Part shown: in pieces, positions 1 through 7,964 of the stretch
Position numbering within the stretch: the first letter of the stretch is position 1
Layout: each line of letters begins with the position of its first letter
Source: Chryseobacterium sp.
GTDB lineage: Bacteria; Bacteroidota; Bacteroidia; Flavobacteriales; Weeksellaceae
Assembly: GCA_003852805.1 (NCBI GenBank)
Contig: RDDY01000028.1
Span: 1 to 12,607 of the forward strand
DNA length: 12,607 bases
Direction: 5' to 3'
Position numbers and translations under genes: made by a program
Notes under the pieces: model-generated
The model's input: the letters and a program-made list of their open reading frames with translations, nothing else
The model's database searches: none
What the model was told of the DNA's origin: nothing

Positions 1-1115
1 GCGTAGGGCATTGCGAGAATGCTGGCCCAAGCAAAGCCAAGCAACAACATCGGCAGCCAAAGCATTCCCCTATCCGTAATAAAGTAGAGCAGAATCAGAC
101 CCAAACCGCCACAGAACAGTGCCAGTGCATGCGTATTCTTTTTGCCGATGTGCTGCGCTATGGGTGTCAATAAAAAGGCGAACGGAATGGCGAATAAGTT
201 ATAAAGCCCGAACAGATGCCCTGTCAGGTTACCCGCCTCGTTAAATTGTGCCGACGAGGTATCGTCAGGAGACAAACCGAAATGGTGAGTAGCCAATGCG
301 CTGGTGGTGAACACCCACATGGTAAACAGCGCAAACCAGCTGAAAAACTGTACCGCGCCAAGTTTTTTCATCAAGGGCGGCATCTGTCTGAAATCACGGA
401 AAATGTCCAGAAAACTCGATTTTTTCTCCGTGGCGCTTTCTGAAAATTCTTCGAAATGTTTCGGTGAATACTCTTTGGTTGTGGCAATGGTATACAGTAT
501 GGTTAACAACAGAACCGCCGCGCCAGAATAGAACGAGTAGATCACATTTGGCGGAACATGGCCGGCCGACGCTGTTGTTGCCACACCCATTTTCGCCATC
601 CAATTCGGCATTTCTGAACCCACGACAGCACCGATTCCGATCAAAATTGTTTGAACCGAGAACCCCAATGTCCCCTGATGTTTGGGAAGCATATCGCCCA
701 CCAGCGCGCGAAACGGCTCCATGGCCACATTCACCGATGCATCCATCAAAGCCAAAAATACCACGGCGAGCAATAATACATTGGCGCCCATGAATTGAGT
801 AACCGACGCAGAGTTCGGCAGGAAAACCAAGCCCACCGCGCACAAGACAGCGCCGATCAGAAAATAAGGTTTGCGCCTGCCCCAGAATTCGGACCAAGTG
901 TGGTCTCCCAAATGGCCGATGAGCGGCTGAACGATTAACCCCGTAATGGGCGCAACCAGCCAAAACCATGAAAGTTGATGAACATCTGCGCCAAAGTTTG
1001 CCAAGATGCGGCTGGCGTTTCCGTTTTGCAAAGCAAACGCCATCTGAATGCCCAGAAAACCCATGCTCATATTGATGATCTGCGAGAGGCCCAAATCAGG
1101 TTTTATCTTTCTCAT
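1..1115 (-). CDS. SLC45-like MFS sugar (maltose/maltodextrin) transporter, 3' end missing
   Basis: This is an inner-membrane permease, probably importing maltose, maltodextrins or glucose made by SusA and SusB into the cytoplasm. The start ATG at 1115 gives MRKIKPDLGLSQIINMSMGF, and 371 codons stay open to the window edge; the C-terminal part is outside. Hydrophobic segments lie near residues 12-30, 48-68, 84-100, 112-130, 150-168, 190-210, 252-272, 300-319, 330-346 and 350-369, fitting a 12-helix MFS protein that lacks its last helices. Residues 67-84 (GHLGDHTWSEFWGRRKPY) are an MFS motif A between helices 2 and 3, and the GRRKP sequence resembles sucrose/maltose (SLC45-type) carriers. The ATG follows the susA stop directly (TAGATG), so translation is probably coupled to susA. 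The family assignment is strong. The substrate is inferred from the neighbouring genes and could instead be glucose or another disaccharide. Confidence 0.88.
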   Translation of the reverse strand, partial: MRKIKPDLGLSQIINMSMGFLGIQMAFALQNGNASRILANFGADVHQLSWFWLVAPITGLIVQPLIGHLGDHTWSEFWGRRKPYFLIGAVLCAVGLVFLPNSASVTQFMGANVLLLAVVFLALMDASVNVAMEPFRALVGDMLPKHQGTLGFSVQTILIGIGAVVGSEMPNWMAKMGVATTASAGHVPPNVIYSFYSGAAVLLLTILYTIATTKEYSPKHFEEFSESATEKKSSFLDIFRDFRQMPPLMKKLGAVQFFSWFALFTMWVFTTSALATHHFGLSPDDTSSAQFNEAGNLTGHLFGLYNLFAIPFAFLLTPIAQHIGKKNTHALALFCGGLGLILLYFITDRGMLWLPMLLLGFAWASILAMPY

Positions 1116-2945
1116 CTATTTTATTTCAAGAATTAGAGATTGGCGCGGTTGCAGTTGGAGATTGTTAAGGCCTACTATTTTCCCGCTGATGATGTCGACA
1201 GCCGTACTGCTATTGCCCAACCGTTCACGGTAACGCAAAGGGTTGAGTTTGCGCATTTCCTCGGCACCGTTATAAGCTACCATTATGGTCTGTTCGCCAT
1301 CGTATCGGAAATAAACATACAGTCCGTCCTTGGGAAAGAACTGCATCATTTTCCCGGCAGTCAATGCCGATGAGTTTTTACGGAAATTCGCCAATGTCTT
1401 GATAAAATCAAACGCTTCATTTTCCTGTGCCGTGCGACCCGCAGCTGTAAATTTGTCTACCTTGTCGGCCTTCCAACCACCCGGCATATCGGAGCGGACG
1501 AGGCCGTCGGGATCGGAGAAATTCTTCATCAATATCTCGGTACCGTAATACATCTGCGGAACTTTTTTCAGAGTAAACAACAGCGTTATCCCCGATTTGA
1601 ACTTTGTCAGATCCTCGCCCACCATCGAGAAAAAACGGCTCATGTCGTGGTTGTCCAAGAACAATACATTATTCTCGGGATGCTCATAAAGGTAGTCCTG
1701 CGCCAACGCATTGTACAAACGATTCACGCCGTCATACCAGCCGTACTTGCCGTTCAGCGCTTCGTACAAGGCGTCTTTCAAAACCGAATCCGTAATGCCC
1801 GGCAAATGAGTGTCGAGACCGCGCCCTACCCGATCGCCCTCGGTAAAATACGCCTGATTGGAAGCTTGGAACATCAGGGTTTCTCCAAAAATGCTGACGC
1901 GCGGAAATTCGGTTCGTACACGCTTTACCCATTCCGCCATGAATTTTGGATCATTGTAAGAATAAGTATCGATCCGGAAGCCGTCAATGCCGGCATATTC
2001 CGTCCACCAAAGATAATTTTGTGTCAGGTATTTTTGCACATACGGATTTTCCTGATTGAGGTCTGCCATGGTAGGCACAAACCAACCGCGCACCGCTTCG
2101 TTATAATCGATCTCTGAAGCATATGGGTCCTGCACCGGCTCGAAGCGATAACTGGTATTGGTGTACACCGGGAAACGGTTGACCCAGTCTTTCATCGGCA
2201 TATCCTGTATAAACCAGTGCTCTGTGCCCACATGGTTCGGCACCACATCTTTGATGATTTTCAAACCATGACGGTGAGCAGCCTCCACATATTGCCTGTA
2301 CAATTCGTTGGTGCCGTAGCGCGGATCTATTTTGTACAAATCCGTAGCGGCGTAGCCGTGGTAGGATGCATTGTCCATATCGTTCTCGACCTCGGGAGTG
2401 TTCCAAATAGCGGTAACGCCAAGGTCTTTCAGATACGGAAGTTTGTTGATGATGCCCTGCAAATCGCCACCGTGACGGTAATACATAGAGTCACGGTTGA
2501 TGGTATTCTCGCGCATGCTCCTGACCACATCATTTTTATAGTCGCCGTTGGCAAAACGGTCGGGCATGATCAGATAGATCAAATCCTTCTCGGTAACGCC
2601 TTGGTTTCTTGTTAAACCTTTGCTGCGCGCATTCAGCACATAATCATAACGATAGAAGGTCTTGCCGTTTCGGCTGAAGTCTATCTTGAAACGGCCGGGC
2701 TTTGCATCTTCGCCAACCTCCAGGTCCAAAAACAAATAGTTCGGGTTTTCAACTTTATTGATTTTCTTCAGCCGCACGCCGGGATAATCAAGCCGCACCT
2801 GCGCGTCGGAGATACCTTTGCCGTAAACCAGCAACTGCAGTTGCGGATCTGAGAAGCCTGTCCACCAACTCATCGGCTCCACACGCTGAATCTGCGCCCA
2901 TACCGCAAACGGCAAGAACAGTAGTACTAAGAGTAATTTTTTCAT
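1116..2945 (-). CDS. susA: Periplasmic GH13 neopullulanase / cyclomaltodextrinase-type alpha-amylase (SusA-like)
   Basis: This enzyme hydrolyses alpha-1,4 links of malto-oligosaccharides, and perhaps cyclodextrins or pullulan, in the periplasm. The 609-residue protein starts with a signal peptide (MKKLLLVLLFLPFAVWA, then QIQ) without a lipobox cysteine. Residues about 19-90 form the N-terminal beta-sandwich typical of cyclomaltodextrinases. The (beta/alpha)8 barrel spans about 115-520 and a C-terminal beta domain about 525-609. All four GH13 motifs are visible: DVVPNH at 233-238, GFRID with nucleophile D326, FGE with acid/base E355, and DNHD with transition-state stabiliser D434. The size is close to Bacteroides SusA (about 617 residues). 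It lies 75 bp downstream of susB and directly abuts the permease gene. The absence of a lipid anchor argues against a SusG role. Exact specificity (neopullulanase or cyclomaltodextrinase) cannot be decided from sequence. Confidence 0.93.
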   Translation of the reverse strand: MKKLLLVLLFLPFAVWAQIQRVEPMSWWTGFSDPQLQLLVYGKGISDAQVRLDYPGVRLKKINKVENPNYLFLDLEVGEDAKPGRFKIDFSRNGKTFYRYDYVLNARSKGLTRNQGVTEKDLIYLIMPDRFANGDYKNDVVRSMRENTINRDSMYYRHGGDLQGIINKLPYLKDLGVTAIWNTPEVENDMDNASYHGYAATDLYKIDPRYGTNELYRQYVEAAHRHGLKIIKDVVPNHVGTEHWFIQDMPMKDWVNRFPVYTNTSYRFEPVQDPYASEIDYNEAVRGWFVPTMADLNQENPYVQKYLTQNYLWWTEYAGIDGFRIDTYSYNDPKFMAEWVKRVRTEFPRVSIFGETLMFQASNQAYFTEGDRVGRGLDTHLPGITDSVLKDALYEALNGKYGWYDGVNRLYNALAQDYLYEHPENNVLFLDNHDMSRFFSMVGEDLTKFKSGITLLFTLKKVPQMYYGTEILMKNFSDPDGLVRSDMPGGWKADKVDKFTAAGRTAQENEAFDFIKTLANFRKNSSALTAGKMMQFFPKDGLYVYFRYDGEQTIMVAYNGAEEMRKLNPLRYRERLGNSSTAVDIISGKIVGLNNLQLQPRQSLILEIK

Positions 2946-2963
2946 TTTCCTTCAATCTTTGGG

Positions 2964-2995
2964 AAACCTGATAGGTTTAAAAACCCATGAGGTTT
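2964..2995. repeat. Tandem palindromic element in the susB-susA gap
   Basis: Two 15-bp near-palindromes stand side by side: AAACCTGATAGGTTT (2964-2978), then two A residues, then AAACCCATGAGGTTT (2981-2995). The first has perfect 6-bp arms around a 3-nt loop, and the second has 5-bp arms. The two halves are also nearly reverse-complementary to each other (13 of 15), so the whole could fold as one longer hairpin. No clear U-tract follows on the minus strand. It may be an RNA-processing or stability element, a weak terminator, or a copy of a dispersed intergenic palindrome. The function is not shown by the sequence. Confidence 0.6.
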
Positions 2996-3020
2996 ATTGC
3001 AGCAAATGTTCGAGATAAAT

Positions 3021-5171
3021 CTATCTGACAGGTTTCACGGAAATAGCATAGCCGCCGCTGCGCGCCAGCTTCATCGGCAGTTTTGAGCGCGAAGTTACCG
3101 TTGTCTTATAGATGCGGTAGCTCTGCGGATTATCTATGTAGTCCGCGTCGTCGCCGTCGGCATAGATGGTAGCTTCATAGCGCTTGCCTTTTGGCAGGAA
3201 CGAGAAATCCACCGTAAACGCACGACGATTTTCGTCGGTAATGCCGCCCACATACCATTCGTCCTTGTCCTTTGCCTTCCGCGCGATATGGATATAATCG
3301 CCCGGTTCGGCGGCCAAGATCTTGGTATCGTCCCAATCGGCCGGTACATCTTTTATGAATTGGAACGCATCCAAGTGCTTTTCATAATTCTCGGGCAGAT
3401 CGGCCGCCATCTGCAACGGCGAATACATGGTGACATAGAGCGCAAGCTGCTTGGCCAATGTTGTTTTCACGAAGCGCGTGTCTCCGGGAAAATAATGGTC
3501 CAGTTTTGTCTGGAAGATCCCGGGTGTATAATCCATTGGTCCACCCATCTGTCGCGTAAACGGCAAAATGGTGGTATGCTCGGGGTCGTTGCCGCCGAAC
3601 GCTTCGTACTCGGTGCCGCGCGCCGCCTCTGCGGCTACCCAGTTGGGATAGGTTCTGCTGAGACCGCTCGGCCGCACCGATTCATGCGAGTTGACCATCA
3701 CTTTATGCTTTGCCGCCATCTCTGCCACGCGCGTATAATGGTTGATCATCCATTGACTGTAATGATGCTCGCCCCGCGGGATTATCGGTCCCACATAACC
3801 GGTCTTCACGGCATTGTAACCGTACTTGTTCATCAGTGCGAAAGCCTGCGGCATCCAACGCTCATAATTGGTGGCGGAGCCCGAAGTCTCGTGGTGCATC
3901 ATCAGGCGGATGCCTTTGGAATGTGCATAGTCGTTGAGCATCTTAATGTCAAAGTCGGGGTAAGGCGTCACAAAGTCAAAGACAAATTCCTTCGATTTGC
4001 CAAACCAGTCTTCCCAGCCCTCGTTCCAACCTTCGATCAACAAAGCATCAAAACCGTGTTCGGCAGCAAAGTCTATGTAGCGCTTTACCTTGGTGTTGTT
4101 TGCCGCATGTCGGCCGTTAGGCTGCAGTTTGCTGTAATCAGTCACGCCCAAGTGAACATTATCCACATCTGCATACGCCCAAGAAGATTTGCCGATGATC
4201 ATTTCCCACCAAACGCCCATATATTTGGTAGGTTTTATCCATGAAGTGTCCGCGTATTTTGTAGGTTCGTTTAGGTTGTAGATCATTTTAGAATCCAGCA
4301 CCTCCTCGGCGCGCGGTGCCACAATGACGGTGCGCCACGGGCTAACCGCGGGCGTTTGGATATAACCTTTGGCGCCTTGCGCATCGGGTGTAAGATGAGT
4401 TTTGAAACGGTATGCCGCAGCATCCACTTCCAGGTGCGATGCAGGGTAATCCAGCACAGCGGCCTCGGCAATATTCATATAAAGCGGAGATTTGCCCTCC
4501 TGCTTCAGCATAAGAGGTGTCTGCACCGCATTTTTAATCGGAGTTTGCGATGCGTTGCCATCGAAAGAATTTGGCCACCGTGCAGGTATCTTAGAAATAG
4601 TGGTGGTCTGCGGTTTATATTCCTGAGTGTCGTAATCGCCGGCTACCCACCAAGCTTTCATATCGGTGGGCAGATCTATTTCCGTGTCTTCTTCTTTGAT
4701 AACGAAGTAGTTCAGATTCTTCTGTTCAGGAAATTCGTAGCGGAAGCCGAGACCGTCGTTAAACAGACGGAATTTTAAAACGATATGACGATCGGTCTGT
4801 GGCTGATTGAGCGTGACCGCCAACTCATTGTAGTGGTTTACATAGGCTTTCTTTTCGCCCAAAACAGGGTTCCATGGCTCGTTCTTGTTGTCGCGCTTTT
4901 CATCGGTTTTTACAAAACCGAAGTTGAGATCGGTTACTTTTTCAGACTGCGGGCCGGTGCCGAATGCACTGTAGTTGGCCGGCAACAGACGCAAGCCGAG
5001 CTTTGAATCTTCAACGACAAGTTTATTGTTGAATTTCAGATTGTAAACAGGTACACCGTCTTTCAATTGGAAATGCATCTCGAACCTGCCGTCGGGCGAT
5101 TTCAGACTTTGGGCGTGGAAAGATTGGGCTGCCAAAAACAGCATCACTGCCGCCGCATTCAGTTTTTTCAT
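3021..5171 (-). CDS. susB: GH97 alpha-glucosidase, inverting type (SusB-like)
   Basis: SusB releases glucose from the non-reducing ends of malto-oligosaccharides in the periplasm. The 716-residue protein has a signal peptide (MKKLNAAAVMLFLAAQSFHA, then QS). It has the three-part GH97 layout: N-terminal beta-sandwich (about 22-290), catalytic barrel (about 310-610) and C-terminal beta domain (about 620-716). Motifs HHETS (E428), NSHES (E497) and EAARGTE (E515, E521) are present. These four glutamates have the same spacing as E439, E508, E526 and E532 of Bacteroides SusB, which are the catalytic and calcium-binding residues of the inverting branch. E184 in YDTQEYK is a candidate for the calcium ligand E194. 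GH97 enzymes of the retaining branch use an aspartate nucleophile instead, so alpha-galactosidase activity is less likely. The gene lies 64 bp after susE, with a stem-loop in the gap, and 75 bp before susA. Confidence 0.95.
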   Translation of the reverse strand: MKKLNAAAVMLFLAAQSFHAQSLKSPDGRFEMHFQLKDGVPVYNLKFNNKLVVEDSKLGLRLLPANYSAFGTGPQSEKVTDLNFGFVKTDEKRDNKNEPWNPVLGEKKAYVNHYNELAVTLNQPQTDRHIVLKFRLFNDGLGFRYEFPEQKNLNYFVIKEEDTEIDLPTDMKAWWVAGDYDTQEYKPQTTTISKIPARWPNSFDGNASQTPIKNAVQTPLMLKQEGKSPLYMNIAEAAVLDYPASHLEVDAAAYRFKTHLTPDAQGAKGYIQTPAVSPWRTVIVAPRAEEVLDSKMIYNLNEPTKYADTSWIKPTKYMGVWWEMIIGKSSWAYADVDNVHLGVTDYSKLQPNGRHAANNTKVKRYIDFAAEHGFDALLIEGWNEGWEDWFGKSKEFVFDFVTPYPDFDIKMLNDYAHSKGIRLMMHHETSGSATNYERWMPQAFALMNKYGYNAVKTGYVGPIIPRGEHHYSQWMINHYTRVAEMAAKHKVMVNSHESVRPSGLSRTYPNWVAAEAARGTEYEAFGGNDPEHTTILPFTRQMGGPMDYTPGIFQTKLDHYFPGDTRFVKTTLAKQLALYVTMYSPLQMAADLPENYEKHLDAFQFIKDVPADWDDTKILAAEPGDYIHIARKAKDKDEWYVGGITDENRRAFTVDFSFLPKGKRYEATIYADGDDADYIDNPQSYRIYKTTVTSRSKLPMKLARSGGYAISVKPVR

Positions 5172-5187
5172 AATCGATTTTTAAATA

Positions 5188-5215
5188 GAAAGTGCCGCCG
5201 ATAAGCAGCACTTTC
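5188..5215 (-). promoter_or_regulatory. Strong intercistronic stem-loop between susE and susB
   Basis: On the transcribed (minus) strand, GAAAGTGCTGC (5215-5205) and GCGGCACTTTC (5198-5188) form an 11-bp stem with one G-U pair and a 6-nt loop (TTATCG). It lies 16 bp before the susB ATG and 20 bp after the susE stop. The bases that follow (TATTTAAAAATC) are A/T rich but are not a clean run of T, so a full intrinsic terminator is doubtful. A likely role is partial termination or protection of the upstream susCDE mRNA 3' end, lowering enzyme expression relative to the binding and uptake proteins. The structure is seen in the sequence; the role is inferred. Confidence 0.6.
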
Positions 5216-5235
5216 ATGATATTGCAGCTGCCGGT

Positions 5236-6348
5236 TTAGGGCAGATTGATTTTATAAATACCGCGCGGAATGTCTACGGTAACTTTGTAGGTTTTTCCGC
5301 CGCCGTTGAATTTCACATTGTTGTTCGCTCCTTTCGGTGCGAGGAAACCGGTATTTCCGGCTCCGTCGATGTCGCCCCAGTCGAGGTCTCCCCAAGACTG
5401 CTGACCGATAAATTTGAACTCGGCATCGTCAGGCAACACGATATTCAACTCAAATCTACCGGTACCCACTTTTGTCATTGCAATGGCACTGCCGGCATCC
5501 CAACCGTTGACGCTGCCCACCAGATAGAGATTGGCAGGATCTGCAACAGCCACAGCCGACGGAGTGATATTGATGGATTTGGCCGACGGATCGGAATTGA
5601 TGACAATCTTGTACATTCCCGTCGGTCCGGTAAACTTCATATTCTCGTTGTCGTTAACCGCCAGGTTGGAAGAAAATGTTTTGAAATAACGGTTCTCCGG
5701 TTTTGTCTGCGGATCATCAATGCTGTAATTGAGAGGACTCCAATCTTGCTGGCCGAGGAAACGGAACGCCTTGCCCGACTTCAGTTCAGTGTAGATCGTA
5801 TTGATGTTTTCGTCCTTGAACAGTTTCTGCGCATCGCCTGCGTTCCAGCCCACGGCAGATGCTTCGCCCACTATAAAGAAGTCAGGGTAATCTGTCAAAT
5901 ACGGCGTGATTTTCAGTTTGATCGGTTCCGAGAAAATAGGATCCATCCGTTCGGAGATTGTTGTTTGCAAGCGCACTTCCACTTCTGCCGCTTGGCCGGG
6001 GGCAAGTCCCAACCCCAGCGCAACCGCATTCAGTTGCTTGACCGTATATTCAATGGAAGTAGATTTTTCTCCCGCATCGGTATTGACGGTACTCTCGAAA
6101 TCGGTACCGGCAACGGCAAACTGCAGTTGATTTTTCATCCCGACCGCCGGAGAATATACGGCATTGGTCCAAGAAAACCGGACGGCTTTTTTATTCTCGT
6201 CGTCTTTGGTGAGAACGAAATTGGTGGCATCTGCGGTAAGAGTCGGCTTGGCTTCCAACTCCAGCACGGCCATTTCTTGGTCTTTGTCACAAGAGCTGAT
6301 TAAAAAGCCCGTGAGCAAAGCGAATATGATTTTTATATAATTCTTCAT
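5236..6348 (-). CDS. susE: SusE-like starch-binding outer-membrane lipoprotein
   Basis: This is a surface lipoprotein that binds starch chains and assists capture by SusCD. The 370-residue protein has a lipoprotein signal ending in LISSC, with the lipidated cysteine at residue 20. The following DKDQE resembles the acidic export signal of Bacteroidota surface lipoproteins. Residues about 28-148 match the Ig-like SusE N-terminal domain (alternating strands, many charged residues). Two related binding modules follow, at about 156-262 and 273-369. Each begins with an FIVG/YLVG strand and a GW segment (VGWNAGDA, NGWDAGS) and later carries a GQQ-x-W motif (200-203 region and 315-318 region). Two modules fit SusE; Bacteroides SusF carries three. 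The gene lies 33 bp after susD and precedes susB. Binding specificity for starch is inferred from the locus. Confidence 0.88.
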   Translation of the reverse strand: MKNYIKIIFALLTGFLISSCDKDQEMAVLELEAKPTLTADATNFVLTKDDENKKAVRFSWTNAVYSPAVGMKNQLQFAVAGTDFESTVNTDAGEKSTSIEYTVKQLNAVALGLGLAPGQAAEVEVRLQTTISERMDPIFSEPIKLKITPYLTDYPDFFIVGEASAVGWNAGDAQKLFKDENINTIYTELKSGKAFRFLGQQDWSPLNYSIDDPQTKPENRYFKTFSSNLAVNDNENMKFTGPTGMYKIVINSDPSAKSINITPSAVAVADPANLYLVGSVNGWDAGSAIAMTKVGTGRFELNIVLPDDAEFKFIGQQSWGDLDWGDIDGAGNTGFLAPKGANNNVKFNGGGKTYKVTVDIPRGIYKINLP

Positions 6349-6381
6349 CTCTGTAAACTTTAATTTTTAGTAACCCGGATT

Positions 6382-7959
6382 CTAAATCAGATTGGGGTTG
6401 GCAATCAGATCACTGTTCGGGATCGGGTACAGCACACGATGGGCTTCCACTGCTTTCCCCGCTTTCACTCCGCCTTTCCATGGCCACAGATAAGCGCCCG
6501 AAGTGAATTTGCCAAAACGAATCAAATCCGTGCGACGCGTTGCTTCCCAAGACAATTCTCTCGCTCTCTCATTTAGAATAAAATCCAGTGTCAAACTGCT
6601 GACATTCCCTGTATTGTCGCCGTAGGCGCGCGTACGCAGTGCGTTCACATATTGCAACGCCTGCGCCTGACTGCCGCCCCCGCCGCGCAGAACGGCCTCG
6701 GCATAAGTCAGATACATATCTGCCAAACGGAACATTGGGAAATCGGTATCTACAAAATCGCCCGCAGGATCGGACCCCGGTCGCCCTGTAGAGGTAAGAT
6801 TTTTGAATTTAATCAAAGGATAACCGTCCGTAAAAGTAGAAATATTGTTGATCTCTATATCTTGGCCCTCGGTATAAAACTTACCGCGTTTGTCTTTGCT
6901 GCCATTTGCATCGGGGAACAGTTCTACAAACGAACGAGTAGTTCTCAAACCGCCCCATCCGCCGTTGACGCCAAAATCAGCCGGATTCATACTGCCGCCG
7001 ATGGCTGCGTGAATAATGTAGGTGGTGCCGCCAAAAGTGCGTGTATGTTGACCGTCAAAATTGATGGGGAAAACCACTTCGGGGTTTGACATGTGGTTGT
7101 CTGCCAAGAACAGATCCTCATACTTGCTTTTCAAACCGTAGCCCGCATTGATTACTTTCTCGGCGTAGATACGCGCATCGCTGTAACGCGCCGTTCCTGT
7201 ATAGACTTCGGCATTCAGGTACAGTTTTGCCAGCAGCGCCCAAGCAACCGCTTTGTCTGCGCGGCCATATTCGTTGGTTCGCGGATCTTTCAGTGTGGTT
7301 TCCAAGTCCTTCAACTCGGCTTCCACATATTTGAACAGATCGGCTCGTGTAATGCGCGGCGGTCCGTCTTTTCCTACGGAAGCTTCCTCCGTCACGAAGG
7401 GTACATTCCCGAACAAATCTATCGCGTGGTAGTAGCTCAATGCACGCAGCAGGCGCGCTTCGTTACGGTAATCCACCGCTTTTGCCGCGTTTTCACCGGT
7501 GATGTTTCTTGATGCCAACTTGGTATCGGTGGTCTCGCGGATGAACTCATTGCAGACAGCCACCTGATAGAAAATACGGTAATAAAACGCCGTGATGAAT
7601 TCATTGTTTGCCGACCAAGTCATATTGTGCAAGTCGGGAAGTGCGCCGTCTTGCCAGGCGATAACCGCTTCGTCGGTGGGCAACTCCTGCAATTGGAAAT
7701 ACTGACGCAGGTAATTGGATGTACCACCATCAATACCGCCGATGTCGGGCTCGCCGTCACCGCCGGTCTGTCCGCTCATTGCCAATCCCGCGTAACATTT
7801 GGCCAATATGTTTTTATAATTGTTGAAATCTGCATACATGGAAGCAGAAGTAACCTCCGTGATCGGCTCGCGGTCCAAGTCTTTTTCGCACGATGTGAAT
7901 GTCAACAAGCACGCCGCTGCCACCGTCAATATTTTGCTGTTTATTCTATTTAGTTTCAT
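6382..7959 (-). CDS. susD: SusD-like starch-binding outer-membrane lipoprotein
   Basis: SusD caps the SusC barrel and binds malto-oligosaccharides at the cell surface. The 525-residue protein has a lipoprotein signal with the lipidated cysteine at residue 24 (TFTSC), followed by EKDLDREP, which is typical of this family. The N-terminal TPR-containing region holds YRNEARLLRALSYYHAIDLFG (roughly 164-184) and NVPFVTE (185-191). The C-terminal RagB/SusD domain shows FPMFRLADMYLTYAEA (407-422), NERARELSWEATRRTDLIRF (463-482) and YPIPNSDLIANPNL near the end. Length is usual for the family. The ATG at 7959 lies 5 nt after the susC stop (TAACGGAGATG), so the pair is almost certainly co-transcribed and perhaps translationally coupled. 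Starch or maltodextrin as ligand follows from the susA, susB and susE neighbours. Confidence 0.95.
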   Translation of the reverse strand: MKLNRINSKILTVAAACLLTFTSCEKDLDREPITEVTSASMYADFNNYKNILAKCYAGLAMSGQTGGDGEPDIGGIDGGTSNYLRQYFQLQELPTDEAVIAWQDGALPDLHNMTWSANNEFITAFYYRIFYQVAVCNEFIRETTDTKLASRNITGENAAKAVDYRNEARLLRALSYYHAIDLFGNVPFVTEEASVGKDGPPRITRADLFKYVEAELKDLETTLKDPRTNEYGRADKAVAWALLAKLYLNAEVYTGTARYSDARIYAEKVINAGYGLKSKYEDLFLADNHMSNPEVVFPINFDGQHTRTFGGTTYIIHAAIGGSMNPADFGVNGGWGGLRTTRSFVELFPDANGSKDKRGKFYTEGQDIEINNISTFTDGYPLIKFKNLTSTGRPGSDPAGDFVDTDFPMFRLADMYLTYAEAVLRGGGGSQAQALQYVNALRTRAYGDNTGNVSSLTLDFILNERARELSWEATRRTDLIRFGKFTSGAYLWPWKGGVKAGKAVEAHRVLYPIPNSDLIANPNLI

Positions 7960-7964
7960 CTCCG

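Noticed and set aside
394..969. A 191-codon minus-strand open frame that could be called a separate gene
   Set aside because: It is out of frame with the MFS permease covering the same strand and region, whose translation has clear transmembrane helices and motif A. The frame in question gives a Cys/Arg/Gly-rich product without recognisable features.
3288..4244. A 318-codon plus-strand open frame opposite susB
   Set aside because: Its length comes from the codon bias of the antisense GH97 gene, all of whose catalytic motifs are present. The predicted protein has no signal, domain or upstream promoter.
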